A stretch of DNA of 64,000 bases, taken from Lachnospiraceae bacterium. Lineage in GTDB: Bacteria > Bacillota > Clostridia > Lachnospirales > Lachnospiraceae. This document shows, piece after piece, positions 8,059-16,826 of the stretch. Location of the stretch: assembly GCA_910576335.1 (NCBI GenBank), contig CAJTIU010000001.1, forward strand, positions 124,001 to 188,000. Reading direction: 5' to 3'. Made by a program: the position numbers and the translations under genes. Below the pieces are notes generated by a model. The model did not search any database and was not told the DNA's origin. It saw only the letters and a list, made by a program, of their open reading frames with translations. Positions within the stretch are counted from its first letter, which is position 1. The number at the start of each line of letters is the position of its first letter.

Positions 8059-8286
8059 TTATTCATCTTCCTGCCATTCTTTACTGCCTACTATAACGCC
8101 TTTTGTTATCGGGGCTTTATGTGGTGGGCATGGTATGTTGTGCGCCCAAAGCTCCGGCTCAAATTTTTGTAGCTTTTCCGCTTTATCCCTTATACCCTTT
8201 ACGCTCTTAATGCAGTCCGCTATAATAGCCGCTATAAAAATAACGGTTATGCAGATAATCAATAATGCCCATGTTCTTTCCGTCAC
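8059..8286 (-). CDS. Small single-pass membrane protein
   Basis: Starting at GTG 8286 (GGAGGG eight bases upstream, overlapping the previous stop), the product is 75 residues. One membrane segment, WALLIICITVIFIAAIIADC, lies near the N-terminus, followed by a polar tail with CPPHKAP. Holin-like function is possible, but the location in the middle of early genes is unusual for a holin. Confidence 0.6.
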   Translation of the reverse strand: MTERTWALLIICITVIFIAAIIADCIKSVKGIRDKAEKLQKFEPELWAHNIPCPPHKAPITKGVIVGSKEWQEDE

Positions 8287-8753
8287 TCTTTCTTCCCTCC
8301 TTCCTTTTTTTCTGAAATGAAAATCAATATTGCCGCCCCTGGGGGCTTCTCTTTGCTTATCCACCCGCCCGCCGCCTCGTCGTAGAACTTATCCACAATA
8401 TCGTTGTAAATAAGCGGCGGCTGTGGATTGTCCGGGTCCCAGGAAGGCCCGGCGGCGTAGAGGCAAGTGTGGCGGTCAAAGTATGCTTTATATATCCCCC
8501 CTACTTTCCGGCGGTGTTCTTCGGCAATCCGTTTTATTTTCTCTAAGTCAAATTCCCGGAAAGCTGCCCGCCCGACCTGCCTGCCGATCTGTGCCTCCTT
8601 AAATGCCTGGTTAATTTCAGCTATGACCTGCTGCCCCTCGTCGTCGTTTCGTACCTGCAAGCCGTCCAGAACGAAAAGCCTTAAATATTCCTCTAATTCC
8701 TCCTTAAGCTGCTGCTTCAATTTCTCAAACGACTTTTTATACTTCCCGGCCAA
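8283..8753 (-). CDS. Uncharacterised phage protein, start uncertain
   Basis: The frame gives at least 156 residues from TTG 8753. It remains open upstream to about 8870, where an AGGAGG is followed by no ATG/GTG/TTG at good distance in this frame; the extra stretch would encode a Lys/Ala/Glu coiled coil. A short in-phase-like ORF from ATG 8892 ends soon after, so a frameshift or a non-standard start is possible. The protein is highly charged and has FDRHTCLYAAGPSW and DKFYDEAAGGWIS. No family is recognised. Confidence 0.55.
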   Translation of the reverse strand: MAGKYKKSFEKLKQQLKEELEEYLRLFVLDGLQVRNDDEGQQVIAEINQAFKEAQIGRQVGRAAFREFDLEKIKRIAEEHRRKVGGIYKAYFDRHTCLYAAGPSWDPDNPQPPLIYNDIVDKFYDEAAGGWISKEKPPGAAILIFISEKKEGGKKE

Positions 8754-8865
8754 TTCTTCCGGCGGTACAAGCGTTTTATTTTTTCGGTATTTTTCAAGCG
8801 TTGCCGCCGCTTTTTCAAGGGCTTTTTCTGCTTTTTCCGTGGCCGCCCACCTCCTTCCGCCTAAA

Positions 8866-9162
8866 TTTCCTTACGCCTTTTTGTTTTTGCATGGCGTAAT
8901 GTGATAAACTCTGAATTTATAAGGGGTTCTTTTGATTCCTTACGCCTTACGCCTATTTTTTGGAAATATACCGTTACTTTTAAAAAGCGCACGTTTTTTC
9001 TTTACCTTTTTACTTCTGCAATAAGCCTATATAATAGGCGTAATGTCGTAAGAATATATATAATAGGCTTAAAAAGCCGCTTGTTTTCGGGGTTTTCTTC
9101 CTTACGCCTAACCTTACGCCTAACCTTACGCCTATTTTTTAGGCGTAAGGAAATAAGTATAG
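8866..9162. other. Candidate phage replication origin with TTACGCC iterons
   Basis: About 300 bases after the primase/helicase gene carry repeated TTACGCCT units: near 8871, two at 8938-8956, and a tight set at 9101-9150 ending in a CCTTACGCC / GGCGTAAGG inverted pair. Palindromic A/T-rich boxes AATAAGCCTATATAATAGGC (9020) and TATATAATAGGCTTA (9055-9069) lie between them. Repeats plus an A/T-rich core beside a replication gene suggest an origin. No initiator has been identified, so this is inference. Confidence 0.5.
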
Positions 9163-11940
9163 TTAATATGGCAGTTCTGCTTCTTCCTCGTCGAAGGGCG
9201 ACTTTGTGTCAAAGCCTAACTGTTGCCACTCGTCCGCTTTCGATTTTTCCTCAATGCCTGCGGCTTCTGCCGCCTCGTCCTCGTCTAATGGATCAACAGG
9301 TTTTGAAAATCTCCCTAAATCAAATTCAACAAAGCGGCTCGTTCTGTTATCAAACCATTTTCTTATGCAGTATTCCTTGCCGCCGTTTGCTTTTGGTGTG
9401 CTGGTTATTATGTTCTTATCCGCTAAATATTTCATAGTTTTCCGGGGGCTATATCCGGCCTTGGTTAATGCCTGGTTAAGAAGTGAAGGGAATATATAGG
9501 CCTTGCTCTGGTCGTGACTTATTGTCCCCAGGCACGTCCCGATTGCCTTGTCCCCGAACTGGGCGCGGTTGCTCAATATCCAATCTACTATAAACTGGGT
9601 GGCGTTTTCGTTTACGTCGCTTACGCCTGCGGCGAGCTGCTCCTGTATAATCGCCTTTGCCATCCGGACGGCTCTCTCCCAGGATTCGTTCCGTATTTCA
9701 AGCGGTTTTTTACGATTTCCGGCGTTTTGCTCCGGTAAATCGTCATTTTGTTCCGCTTCGTTCCGGTTTTCGTCCGTTTCGTTCCCAAATATCCAGGTAT
9801 CTATAATCGCATCCGCAAGGGCGACCGCGCTTATCCCGGCTATATGTGCGCCGCTGGTACCGTTTGCCGCTGCGTAAATTTCTTCTACCATCTTTTCGTA
9901 TTGATCCGTTATGGTCCGCTCGTCCGTCGCTAAAAGGCGGCTTATAAACTCCGGGCCGGCCCAGCCGCAATTTGTAGGCGCCTGCTGGTGCATAAGGCTG
10001 GCGGATTTCTCGTCGTCGAAAGGGCCGCCGTATATCTCCAGTACACGGGTACTGACTCCGGTCTGCGTGGTGTCGGTGCTTAAAGGTTCTTCGCCTGTGG
10101 CAAGGGCTACGGTGCGCCATGTGTTAAGCGTCTGCAGTCCGCCGCCCTTGCTTCCCCTGGCCCTTCCGGTTCCGCTGGCGATCATGTAAACAATCTTTTC
10201 CAGGTTCTCCTGCTTCTGTCCTGCAAGCTGCCGCTCGTCAATGCCGAGTGGCAAGTCGTTATAAAAGCCCGCCATCCTCTCCAGGGCGACCTGGGTAGCG
10301 TTGAAATTTACCATAAGGCGTTCCGGGTCCCCCCAGGCGGAAAGTGCCGCCTTAAGGGCTGCGGTCTTTCCTCCCTTGGATCCGCCCCAGTTATATACAA
10401 AAAATATCCGCTGTTGAATGATTTTAAGAAGCGGGGCGGCGAAGCTGGCCGCCAATATAAAGCGGAACTTGTCCCGGCTCCGGTGCGGCTGCATGGTGGC
10501 GATCCATCCCTCGAAGGTTCCGGCGGTGTGGTAAGCCGCCGCCCAACCTCTTAAGGATGGCTCAATATCCAGCACTATGTCGTCCCCGTGTCCTGGAAGG
10601 AACCGGCCCCGCGTCTGCCAGCCGAAGGTGGATGTACTATCCGCCTTTTGTATAATGTCTATGTTCTCCGCCTCCAATGCGGCCAGGAAGCTCACGACCT
10701 GCTTGGCGTTCTCGCTGGTTACGGTGCATCCCAAATCTGCAAGCGCGGTTATATTCCGGGAAGTGAATATAGTAGAACGCGGGTATATAGCCCGGCTCCA
10801 CTGCCCGTCCCGCTTAAATGCAATCTCTATTTTTTCCTCGCCCGTTTCCATGCTCTTAAGCCGCTGGGTTAATATGATCGGCGTTCTGCAGACCATGGTC
10901 GGTATCGCTTTCTTTTCGTCTATGTGGCTTATGCCCTTCTCTGAATAGATCCAGCCCTCCGGCTGGCGAAGGTTCGCGGGCGCCCCTTTTATGGCTTCCG
11001 GTATCGCCCCGGACAGGTCGTCAAGGTCTAACTTCTGGGCGTGTTTTATGGCTTTCTGTATCTTCTCGGATGCCTTTTCCGCTCCGTCCCTTAAGTAAAG
11101 CTCCGACGGGTCCTTGACTCCGAACTGCTTACAGCTCCATGTGTAAACCTCGCCTAAAAATTCTTCCTCCTTCAATATCCGGCAAACTTTAGCGAGGAAC
11201 GTCTGGCCGCCCTGGTCTGGTTCCTGGTGTATATACAGCTTAAGGTCCTGCAACTTCGGAACCATCCGGGCGTTGAAGTTCGCCGCCCCTGGTGATCCGA
11301 GTGCCGGAACTTTTAAATACCATAAAGTCTGGGTATCGCTTTCCCCTTCTACAAGAGCCGCCCATCCGGTTTTCCGTATTTCCGGCAGCCTCCAGTCGCC
11401 GTATAAAATCAACTTCCCGGCGCTGCCCCAGCTCCATCTAAATTCCTTATCGCCGTAACGCTTCCGAAAGATCGGCGTTGTGTTTTCTTCGTTGAAGTAA
11501 GGCGTTTTAAGGTACTGCGTCCCGTCCTTATCCTTGGCGGTGCTGATGCCGCAGGTGTCCTTTAAAAAGTCCTCCGGCAAGTGCTTATTAAAGGTATACT
11601 CTGCGAGGGTGTAGCTTTTATTTTTTGGCTTGGCTGGCTTGTTTTTCTTCGGGTCCGGCTCGGTCAGCTTTCCGTACTTCTCTAAAATCTGCTTATAGGC
11701 TTCCTTGGTGTCTACGTTGTGAAGCTCCGCCCAGAAACTTACGAAGTTTCCCCCGCGGTCCTCTGAGAAGCAGTGCCACTGTCCGGTTTTTAGGTCTGCG
11801 CTGAAACTGTTCTTTTTGTCGTCGTGGAAGGGGCAGCGGCCGACTAAACTGCTTCCGCTGGGCTTCGCGCCTTTTATGACGCTTCTGTATTCCGCTTCGT
11901 AATTGACGAAGTCGTCTATATTAAGCTGTTCGGCGTTCAT
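9163..11940 (-). CDS. Phage primase-helicase: CHC2 zinc finger, TOPRIM-like, DUF927 ATPase
   Basis: The 925-residue protein should prime and unwind phage DNA. The N-terminus has a CHC2 zinc finger (GRCPFHDDKKNSF, then GQWHCFSEDRGGN, about residues 34-65). A TOPRIM-like part with ALVEGESDTQTLW lies near residue 210. The C-terminal half is a DUF927 superfamily helicase with Walker A NWGGSKGGKTAAL (near 520), GIDERQLAG and TGVSTRVLEIYGGPF. A winged-helix-like region is near the end, followed by an acidic tail. The ATG overlaps the stop of the DUF4406 gene. Its downstream flank holds the iterons described separately. Confidence 0.92.
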   Translation of the reverse strand: MNAEQLNIDDFVNYEAEYRSVIKGAKPSGSSLVGRCPFHDDKKNSFSADLKTGQWHCFSEDRGGNFVSFWAELHNVDTKEAYKQILEKYGKLTEPDPKKNKPAKPKNKSYTLAEYTFNKHLPEDFLKDTCGISTAKDKDGTQYLKTPYFNEENTTPIFRKRYGDKEFRWSWGSAGKLILYGDWRLPEIRKTGWAALVEGESDTQTLWYLKVPALGSPGAANFNARMVPKLQDLKLYIHQEPDQGGQTFLAKVCRILKEEEFLGEVYTWSCKQFGVKDPSELYLRDGAEKASEKIQKAIKHAQKLDLDDLSGAIPEAIKGAPANLRQPEGWIYSEKGISHIDEKKAIPTMVCRTPIILTQRLKSMETGEEKIEIAFKRDGQWSRAIYPRSTIFTSRNITALADLGCTVTSENAKQVVSFLAALEAENIDIIQKADSTSTFGWQTRGRFLPGHGDDIVLDIEPSLRGWAAAYHTAGTFEGWIATMQPHRSRDKFRFILAASFAAPLLKIIQQRIFFVYNWGGSKGGKTAALKAALSAWGDPERLMVNFNATQVALERMAGFYNDLPLGIDERQLAGQKQENLEKIVYMIASGTGRARGSKGGGLQTLNTWRTVALATGEEPLSTDTTQTGVSTRVLEIYGGPFDDEKSASLMHQQAPTNCGWAGPEFISRLLATDERTITDQYEKMVEEIYAAANGTSGAHIAGISAVALADAIIDTWIFGNETDENRNEAEQNDDLPEQNAGNRKKPLEIRNESWERAVRMAKAIIQEQLAAGVSDVNENATQFIVDWILSNRAQFGDKAIGTCLGTISHDQSKAYIFPSLLNQALTKAGYSPRKTMKYLADKNIITSTPKANGGKEYCIRKWFDNRTSRFVEFDLGRFSKPVDPLDEDEAAEAAGIEEKSKADEWQQLGFDTKSPFDEEEAELPY

Positions 11941-12290
11941 CCTATCACTTCCCTAATCTCTTTACGGGTCATATATACTACCCTTCCGCGCATTCCGTCC
12001 CTTGTGGCCTGGCGTATTTCCCGCCGCATCCCTTTGCTTATCCGCCCGCCTATAATAATCAAAAGAAACTCGTCAGCCTCCCGAAGTTCCTTAATCCCTA
12101 TATCAAGCCCGATCTGCCGCTCCTTCTCCTGGCTCTCGTCCAGGAACTGGGTATAAAACAAATGCGGGGCGACCGGGATCTTCCCCTCTAAAACAACTTT
12201 TCTGCAGAAATACCTCGCCACCCTGCGGTTAAATTCCATCCCGCTTTCCGTGAACGCTCTATAACGTGAAATTATATATACCTTGTCCAT
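11937..12290 (-). CDS. DUF4406/DUF7768 nucleoside 2-deoxyribosyltransferase-like protein
   Basis: The 117-residue protein begins KVYIISRYRAFTESGM, the signature of the DUF4406/DUF7768 group related to nucleoside 2-deoxyribosyltransferases, followed by GKIPVAPHLFYTQFLDE, EADEFLLIIIGGRISKGM and REIRQATRDG. A nucleotide-related role is expected but unproven. The start chosen is ATG 12290, eight bases after GGAGG; the earlier ATG at 12305 lies over this ribosome site. A nine-G tract lies 30 bases upstream. Confidence 0.8.
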   Translation of the reverse strand: MDKVYIISRYRAFTESGMEFNRRVARYFCRKVVLEGKIPVAPHLFYTQFLDESQEKERQIGLDIGIKELREADEFLLIIIGGRISKGMRREIRQATRDGMRGRVVYMTRKEIREVIG

Positions 12291-12319
12291 GCGCTTATCC
12301 TCCAACCGTCTTTTTAGCT

Positions 12320-12328
12320 GGGGGGGGG
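12320..12328. repeat. Nine-base G tract between two phage genes
   Basis: A run of nine G on the plus strand sits in the 64-base gap between the SSB-like gene and the DUF4406 gene. It is not inside a frame. It is one of five long G/C runs found only in the prophage; length change here could alter the leader of the downstream gene. Confidence 0.6.
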
Positions 12329-12354
12329 TAAGCGCCCCGCCCCAGCCTATGCCT

Positions 12355-13173
12355 TTAATTAAAGGGCAGATCCTCGTCGCTCCCTTCCGGTACGTTCATA
12401 AAGCCCGCTTCGTCGGTTTTCGGTGCTGCCGGTCCATCCTGGGTGTTTCCTGTGGTTGCGTTGTAGTCTGCGCCCTCTACGTCAAGCTGGCGGTACTGCT
12501 GCTTAACGCAGTCCTTCATTGCTTCGGCTTCCTTCGCCTTTTCCGGGCTTAATTTCCCTACGAAGGTAAATACTGCCCGACTGTACGCAATCCCGGCGGC
12601 ATTCTTTTCTTTCTTCAGCGTGATCTTGGTTACTGCCTGCCAGCAACGGAAACCCTTAAGGATCACCCGCTTGGCGATATAGTCCCGCATATATTTAAGG
12701 CTGGTCGGCGGCAAAGAAAGCACCAGGGGTACGGGGTTCCCTTCCCGAAGAATAAATACCCGATGTACGTTCTTACAAGCCTTCCCCTTGTCGTCGCTGC
12801 CGAACTGGTTATAAGGGCATAAGGCGCAGTCCTTAATTTCCCCGGTTTCCCTCTCCACTCCCTGCTTGCCGTCGTGGCTGGAGCAGTCCGGCTGTTCGTT
12901 GCCCCCGGCGAACTTCTCACGCCAGTATGCGTTGACCGGGTGGTGATCCAAAATAACGCCTACGATCTCCGTTGCGCTTTCCGGGTTCTCGTCGTCCTCG
13001 CCCGGAAGCTCAAACGCAAGCCCGCCGCCGGAAGGGATCTTGACGCGGTCAAAAGGAAGGGCGCCCAGCCCGTCCATTTCCTCCGCTATCGCCTGCGCCA
13101 AATCTCCGCTAATGGTCTGCAGGTCGAAGTTGTCTACTACTGCCAATTCGTTTTTTGCTTTAGCTTCTGCCAT
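12355..13173 (-). CDS. Phage single-strand DNA-binding-like protein with zinc-type cysteines
   Basis: The 272-residue protein ends in an acidic tail SDEDLPFN, close to the partner-binding tip of bacterial SSB. The middle has CSSHDGK, CALCPYNQFGSDDKGKAC with four cysteines, then RVFILREGNPVPLVLSLPPT, seen in phage ssDNA-binding proteins. Placement among replication genes agrees. The OB fold itself is not obvious from sequence, so the role rests on the tail, the cysteine block and the context. The start follows AAGGAGG. Confidence 0.72.
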   Translation of the reverse strand: MAEAKAKNELAVVDNFDLQTISGDLAQAIAEEMDGLGALPFDRVKIPSGGGLAFELPGEDDENPESATEIVGVILDHHPVNAYWREKFAGGNEQPDCSSHDGKQGVERETGEIKDCALCPYNQFGSDDKGKACKNVHRVFILREGNPVPLVLSLPPTSLKYMRDYIAKRVILKGFRCWQAVTKITLKKEKNAAGIAYSRAVFTFVGKLSPEKAKEAEAMKDCVKQQYRQLDVEGADYNATTGNTQDGPAAPKTDEAGFMNVPEGSDEDLPFN

Positions 13174-13194
13174 GGTGTTATATCCTCCTTTTAT

Positions 13195-13527
13195 TTATGC
13201 GCCCGGCATCATAGTCGGTGCGGCTGCGCTCTGTGCTGCTGTGTCTGCTGCTTCCTTGCCCGTTCCATTAAGTTCCTGGGGCGGGATCTTCTCTACTTCC
13301 TTAATGCGGTAACAGGTTTCAATGCTTGCCTGGCGGTACTTGTTTTCGTGCTGTCCGTCCAGGGTTGTGGTAACAAAATAGCCGTTTGAAAGTCCGGCAA
13401 ACCTGCAGACTACGTCCTCCGGGGTTCGTCTGCTTACCCGAAGCATAATAGCGTCGCCCTCTTTCAAGACCTGGCCGTCGCTGGCTTCCACCTCAACCTT
13501 TACAATCTCATTTACTTTTAAAGCCAT
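13195..13527 (-). CDS. Uncharacterised phage protein
   Basis: The 110-residue product has a beta-rich N-terminal 75 residues (VNEIVKVEVEASDGQVL, GYFVTTTLDGQHENK, CYRIKEVEKI) and an Ala/Thr-rich tail. It lies 21 bases before the SSB-like gene in the same chain. The function is unknown. Confidence 0.65.
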   Translation of the reverse strand: MALKVNEIVKVEVEASDGQVLKEGDAIMLRVSRRTPEDVVCRFAGLSNGYFVTTTLDGQHENKYRQASIETCYRIKEVEKIPPQELNGTGKEAADTAAQSAAAPTMMPGA

Positions 13528-13539
13528 CCCATGTCCTCC

Positions 13540-14091
13540 TTAATCTTCTCCCGGTTCTCCGTCCGGGTCGTACCCCTCGGCTTCCTCCTGCGGCTCACCG
13601 TCGCCGTTTTCCTCCCCGCCCTGGGATTCTTCGGCTTCCTCAAACTCCGCCCCTTCCTGGTCGTCCTGGGCTTTCATTTCGGCTATTGCCTGCTCTATCG
13701 GTGTCCGGCTGTCGTAGCCGTAATAAAGGTCGTTCAATATCCGGGTGGCGTCCGCCGCCATCCCTATGGCTTCCATGGCAAGCTCCAGCGCCTGGGCGTA
13801 AATGTCGCCGCAAATGCTCACGCCGTCCTCGCCCTTTACCTGCAATAATGCCAGGTAGTCCTTCATTCCCCGGTCAAGGGCTTTCATCTTCGCCCCGATC
13901 TTGCTGAAAGCCTCCGCCGCAATCCCATAGCCCTCATGCTTGCCCTTTACCTGCTTAAGCGGCCAGCCGCTTTCCTCGGCTTCCATCCGGCGCTTGTCGT
14001 AAAAGAACTTAATAACCTTCCCTACGTTGGTCTTAAGGTCCTTTTCTGACTCCAGCCTTACGTCAATTTCCATCTGCTCGTAATCTGCCAT
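13540..14091 (-). CDS. Uncharacterised phage protein with acidic tail
   Basis: The 183-residue protein is helical for about 135 residues (VGKVIKFFYDKRRMEAEESG, GIAAEAFSKIGAKMKALDRG) and ends in a Glu/Asp/Gly-rich disordered tail of about 45 residues. It is tightly packed between other replication-region genes. It could be a DNA-mimic or accessory protein, but nothing in the sequence proves that. Confidence 0.65.
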   Translation of the reverse strand: MADYEQMEIDVRLESEKDLKTNVGKVIKFFYDKRRMEAEESGWPLKQVKGKHEGYGIAAEAFSKIGAKMKALDRGMKDYLALLQVKGEDGVSICGDIYAQALELAMEAIGMAADATRILNDLYYGYDSRTPIEQAIAEMKAQDDQEGAEFEEAEESQGGEENGDGEPQEEAEGYDPDGEPGED

Positions 14092-14096
14092 GAGCC

Positions 14097-14546
14097 TTAT
14101 CCCTCCTTTTTCTGCTTGGCGTTCTTTGCCGCCTTATTGGTTTCTTTCCTCTTGCCTACGTCGTAATACTGGTAGGGCTTAATAAATTCCTCGAAGTCCT
14201 CCGGCAGCTTCCCGTCGTTTTCCTCAACAAGTCCCGCCATAGCTCCGTTCAAGGTCTGCGCGCTTACGGTACGCTTAATAATATCCCCCAGCCCATGTTC
14301 CTCCAATGTTTCAAAAAAGCCGTTCTCGTCGCAGCCGCCGATTTTGTTGTACTTGGTCTTATCCTGCAAGCTGTAAAGGAAGCCGCCCCGGCTTATCTTC
14401 GGGCTTTCCGCATCGATCATGGCCTGGGCCAGCTCCTTGCGCTTTTCTTCCAGGATCTTATTGTTTTTCGTGGTGGCGTCCTTAAGCCGGTCCTTCTCGT
14501 CCAGCAACTCCTTGTATTCGTCAATCAATAAAAAAATATCTGCCAC
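14097..14546 (-). CDS. Uncharacterised phage protein with N-terminal coiled coil
   Basis: The 149-residue protein has a coiled-coil head (IDEYKELLDEKDRLKDATTK) and a C-terminal globular part: GGFLYSLQDKTKYNKIGG, ETLEEHGLGDIIKRTVSAQT, PYQYYDVGKRKETNK. The latter part looks conserved, but I cannot name the family. It shares the orientation and tight spacing of the replication chain. Confidence 0.65.
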   Translation of the reverse strand: MADIFLLIDEYKELLDEKDRLKDATTKNNKILEEKRKELAQAMIDAESPKISRGGFLYSLQDKTKYNKIGGCDENGFFETLEEHGLGDIIKRTVSAQTLNGAMAGLVEENDGKLPEDFEEFIKPYQYYDVGKRKETNKAAKNAKQKKEG

Positions 14547-14548
14547 TT

Positions 14549-14764
14549 TTAGTCCTCCTTTTGGTTATTAAGTGGGCACCACTTTGGCGCCGTCTTTGTC
14601 GGTATCTCGTTTTCACGGCTCCGGCTGATGATCCGGTGCGGCATGGTTTCTGTTTTTGCCTCTGGATGCATACAATAAAACTGGTTCCGACCGCATCTTA
14701 CAATCTCCGGATCCATATACTGGCAAGTCTTACAAACTGCCTTTTCTCTGCTCGGTTTACTCAT
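14549..14764 (-). CDS. Small phage protein with paired cysteines
   Basis: The product starts at ATG 14764, seven bases after AAGGAGG, and is 71 residues. Cysteines at CKTCQYMDPEIVRCG, FYCMHPEAK and KWCPLNN look like a zinc-binding set. Similar small proteins are frequent in Firmicutes phages and integrative elements; the function is unknown. Confidence 0.7.
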   Translation of the reverse strand: MSKPSREKAVCKTCQYMDPEIVRCGRNQFYCMHPEAKTETMPHRIISRSRENEIPTKTAPKWCPLNNQKED

Positions 14765-14778
14765 GGCTTTCCTCCTTC

Positions 14779-14946
14779 TTATGACCACGGATTCGTTTTG
14801 GGTTCCGGCTCCGCTTTCTTCTCTGTATACTTAAGCTCAATAGCTTTTACGTTGCCGCCATCGTCGGTATGGACCTTCATATCTGAAAGTTCCAACATCT
14901 CAATAACTTCCTTTAATGGCTTACTGTATACCTCGTTTAACTTCAT
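14779..14946 (-). CDS. Small phage protein (55 residues)
   Basis: A 55-residue frame starts at ATG 14946 with AAGGAGG seven bases upstream and overlaps the AbrB-like gene's stop as ATGA. It ends at a TAA just before the next gene's ribosome site. The product begins KLNEVYSKPLKEVIEM and ends PEPKTNPWS. The strong site and overlap at both ends support a real gene. Confidence 0.72.
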   Translation of the reverse strand: MKLNEVYSKPLKEVIEMLELSDMKVHTDDGGNVKAIELKYTEKKAEPEPKTNPWS

Positions 14947-15119
14947 TTCGATTCCTCCTTCCTTTTTGCTATAATGAAAACTTTTTCCCCTTTAATGTAA
15001 GCGAGTGATACGTTTACTTCTTGATCTGGTGCGAAGTCTGCCGCCTCCCTAAAGTTTCCTGGAAGAATTAAGCGGCCTTTTCCGTCAAGTTTTCGTGGTA
15101 CTGTTATAACCTCAGTCAA
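14943..15119 (-). CDS. AbrB/MazE-like swapped-hairpin DNA-binding protein
   Basis: The 58-residue protein starts at TTG 15119, overlapping the helicase stop as TTGA, with GGAGG eight bases upstream. It contains ITVPRKLDGKGRLILPGNFR, the SpoVT/AbrB fold signature, followed by a beta-hairpin (GEKVFIIAKRK). Such proteins bind DNA as dimers and act as antitoxins or regulators. No toxin partner is evident, so a phage regulator is more likely. Confidence 0.8.
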   Translation of the reverse strand: MTEVITVPRKLDGKGRLILPGNFREAADFAPDQEVNVSLAYIKGEKVFIIAKRKEESK

Positions 15120-16480
15120 AAATACTGCCTCCAATCGTCCACAATGGTTTTTGCAAGGTCCTCTTTCTTGGAAAGCGCCTTTAAGATAACCTCGTCTACG
15201 GTTTTCTCTACTACCAAATGAATATAGGTACATACGTTCCGCTGCCCTATCCTGTGGATCCTGGCCAGGCTCTGGCTGTAAGCTGCGTAGTTAAAATTTT
15301 CGCTGTAATATACGCAGGTATCTGCGGCGGTTAAGGTAATGCCCAGCCCAGCGGTGTCAATCTGGGCGAGGAATACTTTTATTTCCGGTATCTTCTGGAA
15401 GTCCGCCACAATCGGCCCCCGGTCGTCGATCTTGATGTCGCCGTATATGCTCCGGTACTGTATCTTTTTCTTTTCCATGAGCTTCTGTATCAAGTCAATT
15501 TCCGGGCGGAAACGGCAGAACACCACCAGTTTCTTTCCCTCGCCTATAACGTAATCCTCTAAAATATCCTCCAGGGCGTTTAGCTTGCCCTTAAAAACAA
15601 GCTCCGGCTTGACTCCCTCGTCTGCCTGGATAAAGCCGCCCGTGAACTGCTGCAGCCTCAGAAGTTTTGTAAGTACGGTCGGGGCTGTAATCATGCCGCC
15701 GTTCTCCAGCTCTGCGAAACTGTCTTTTTTGATCTTGTCGTAAAGCTGCTTTTCCTTGCCTGTAAGCTGAATGTACCGGGTTAAAAATGTCTGCTCTGGA
15801 AGGTCCAGGGCTTCGTCCTTCGTTACCCGGTAAGCTATGCTATGCTCCTTCTGGATAAGCTGGTCTAAATCCTTATAGCCTACGATCTGCTTTCGGTTAA
15901 AGCCGCCCATGATAGCGTAGCGATTGCGGAAAGCGTAATAATTCCAGCCGAAGATTGTAGGGTCTAAAAATCGGTACTGGCTGAAAAGGTCTATAGCGTC
16001 GTTTTGCACCGGGGTCCCGGAAAGAATAAGTTTATACTTCGCAACGTCCCCGATCTGGTGCATTGCCTTGCTCTGTTCGGCGTCGTGGGTCTTGATGCGT
16101 TGGCTCTCGTCCGCTATTACAAGATCGGGTTTCCAGTCTATCAATGCTTCAAAAAGCCCCTCACGCCAGGTACTTTCGTAGTTAATGACCGCAACCTTCA
16201 AAGCCTTAAAGGGGAAATTCTTAAGGGCTTCCAACTCCTGCAGGCGTTTCTTCTTGTCGCCCAGAAGTACGTTTACCTTGTATTTGAAGTCTGCGTAGTC
16301 GCTAAATTCCTTCGGCCAAACGCTGCAGACCGAAGTCGGCGCAACTACTAAAACCTTTTCTATTTCTCCCTTTTCGTAGGCGGCCCCGGCGATTGCAATC
16401 GCTGTTAATGTTTTTCCGCAGCCCATCTCGAATAAAAGCCCGAAGCCTTTACCCTGGGCGGCTTGCTGTGTCTTTGCCAT
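15116..16480 (-). CDS. SNF2-family helicase lacking the N-terminal Q-motif segment
   Basis: The 454-residue protein carries SNF2 helicase motifs: Walker A FEMGCGKTLTAIAIAG (residues 17-32), motif Ia VVAPTSVCSVWPKEF, motif II VIADESQRIK, motif III LSGTPVQN, and motif VI AYSQSLARIHRIGQ. These phage enzymes normally begin with about 110 further residues ending in a KHQ-type Q motif. That part is missing here, and a matching piece lies at 19398-19775, with four to six other reading frames in between. The ATG has GGAGG six bases upstream, so it can be translated on its own. Its start overlaps the methyltransferase C-terminal frame. Confidence 0.88.
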   Translation of the reverse strand: MAKTQQAAQGKGFGLLFEMGCGKTLTAIAIAGAAYEKGEIEKVLVVAPTSVCSVWPKEFSDYADFKYKVNVLLGDKKKRLQELEALKNFPFKALKVAVINYESTWREGLFEALIDWKPDLVIADESQRIKTHDAEQSKAMHQIGDVAKYKLILSGTPVQNDAIDLFSQYRFLDPTIFGWNYYAFRNRYAIMGGFNRKQIVGYKDLDQLIQKEHSIAYRVTKDEALDLPEQTFLTRYIQLTGKEKQLYDKIKKDSFAELENGGMITAPTVLTKLLRLQQFTGGFIQADEGVKPELVFKGKLNALEDILEDYVIGEGKKLVVFCRFRPEIDLIQKLMEKKKIQYRSIYGDIKIDDRGPIVADFQKIPEIKVFLAQIDTAGLGITLTAADTCVYYSENFNYAAYSQSLARIHRIGQRNVCTYIHLVVEKTVDEVILKALSKKEDLAKTIVDDWRQYF

Positions 16481-16826
16481 CCTCTGCCTCCTGTTCTTTC
16501 AAAAATTCTATAATGCTTTTCCCTATCGCCTCCGCAAGCGGAACCGTCACGGCGTTGCCGAACTGCTTATAAGCCTGGCTATTACTTACTACCTGCCGCC
16601 ATGTGTTCATGGGGAAGCCCTGGAGCCGTCCGTACTCCGTAGGGGTCAGCTTCCTTACCCGGAAACGGGAATAATCAAAAACTTTCACTTGCAAATTCCC
16701 CCCCCCACAACAGTTTACTGTCGGGGATATCCCCTCCGGGTCGTGTACTCTCCTTATGATGTCGTGGCCCGCAATATCTAATAGGCCTAATAGCTGTATT
16801 TCCGGTTGCCCTGTCATTTTGATCAC
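16449..16826 (-). CDS. C-terminal piece of cytosine-5 DNA methyltransferase
   Basis: The 125-residue frame (GTG 16826, or ATG 16817 just after GGTGA) ends with the conserved closing part of m5C methyltransferases: RKLTPTEYGRLQGFP (motif IX) and QFGNAVTVPLAEAIGK (motif X). Before it is a TRD-type module, VHDPEGISPTVNCCGGG, interrupted by a nine-G tract that is in frame here. It lies downstream of the main methyltransferase frame and is needed to complete it, either as a separate chain or through frameshifting. It overlaps the helicase start. Confidence 0.8.
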   Translation of the reverse strand: MIKMTGQPEIQLLGLLDIAGHDIIRRVHDPEGISPTVNCCGGGNLQVKVFDYSRFRVRKLTPTEYGRLQGFPMNTWRQVVSNSQAYKQFGNAVTVPLAEAIGKSIIEFLKEQEAEDGKDTASRPG

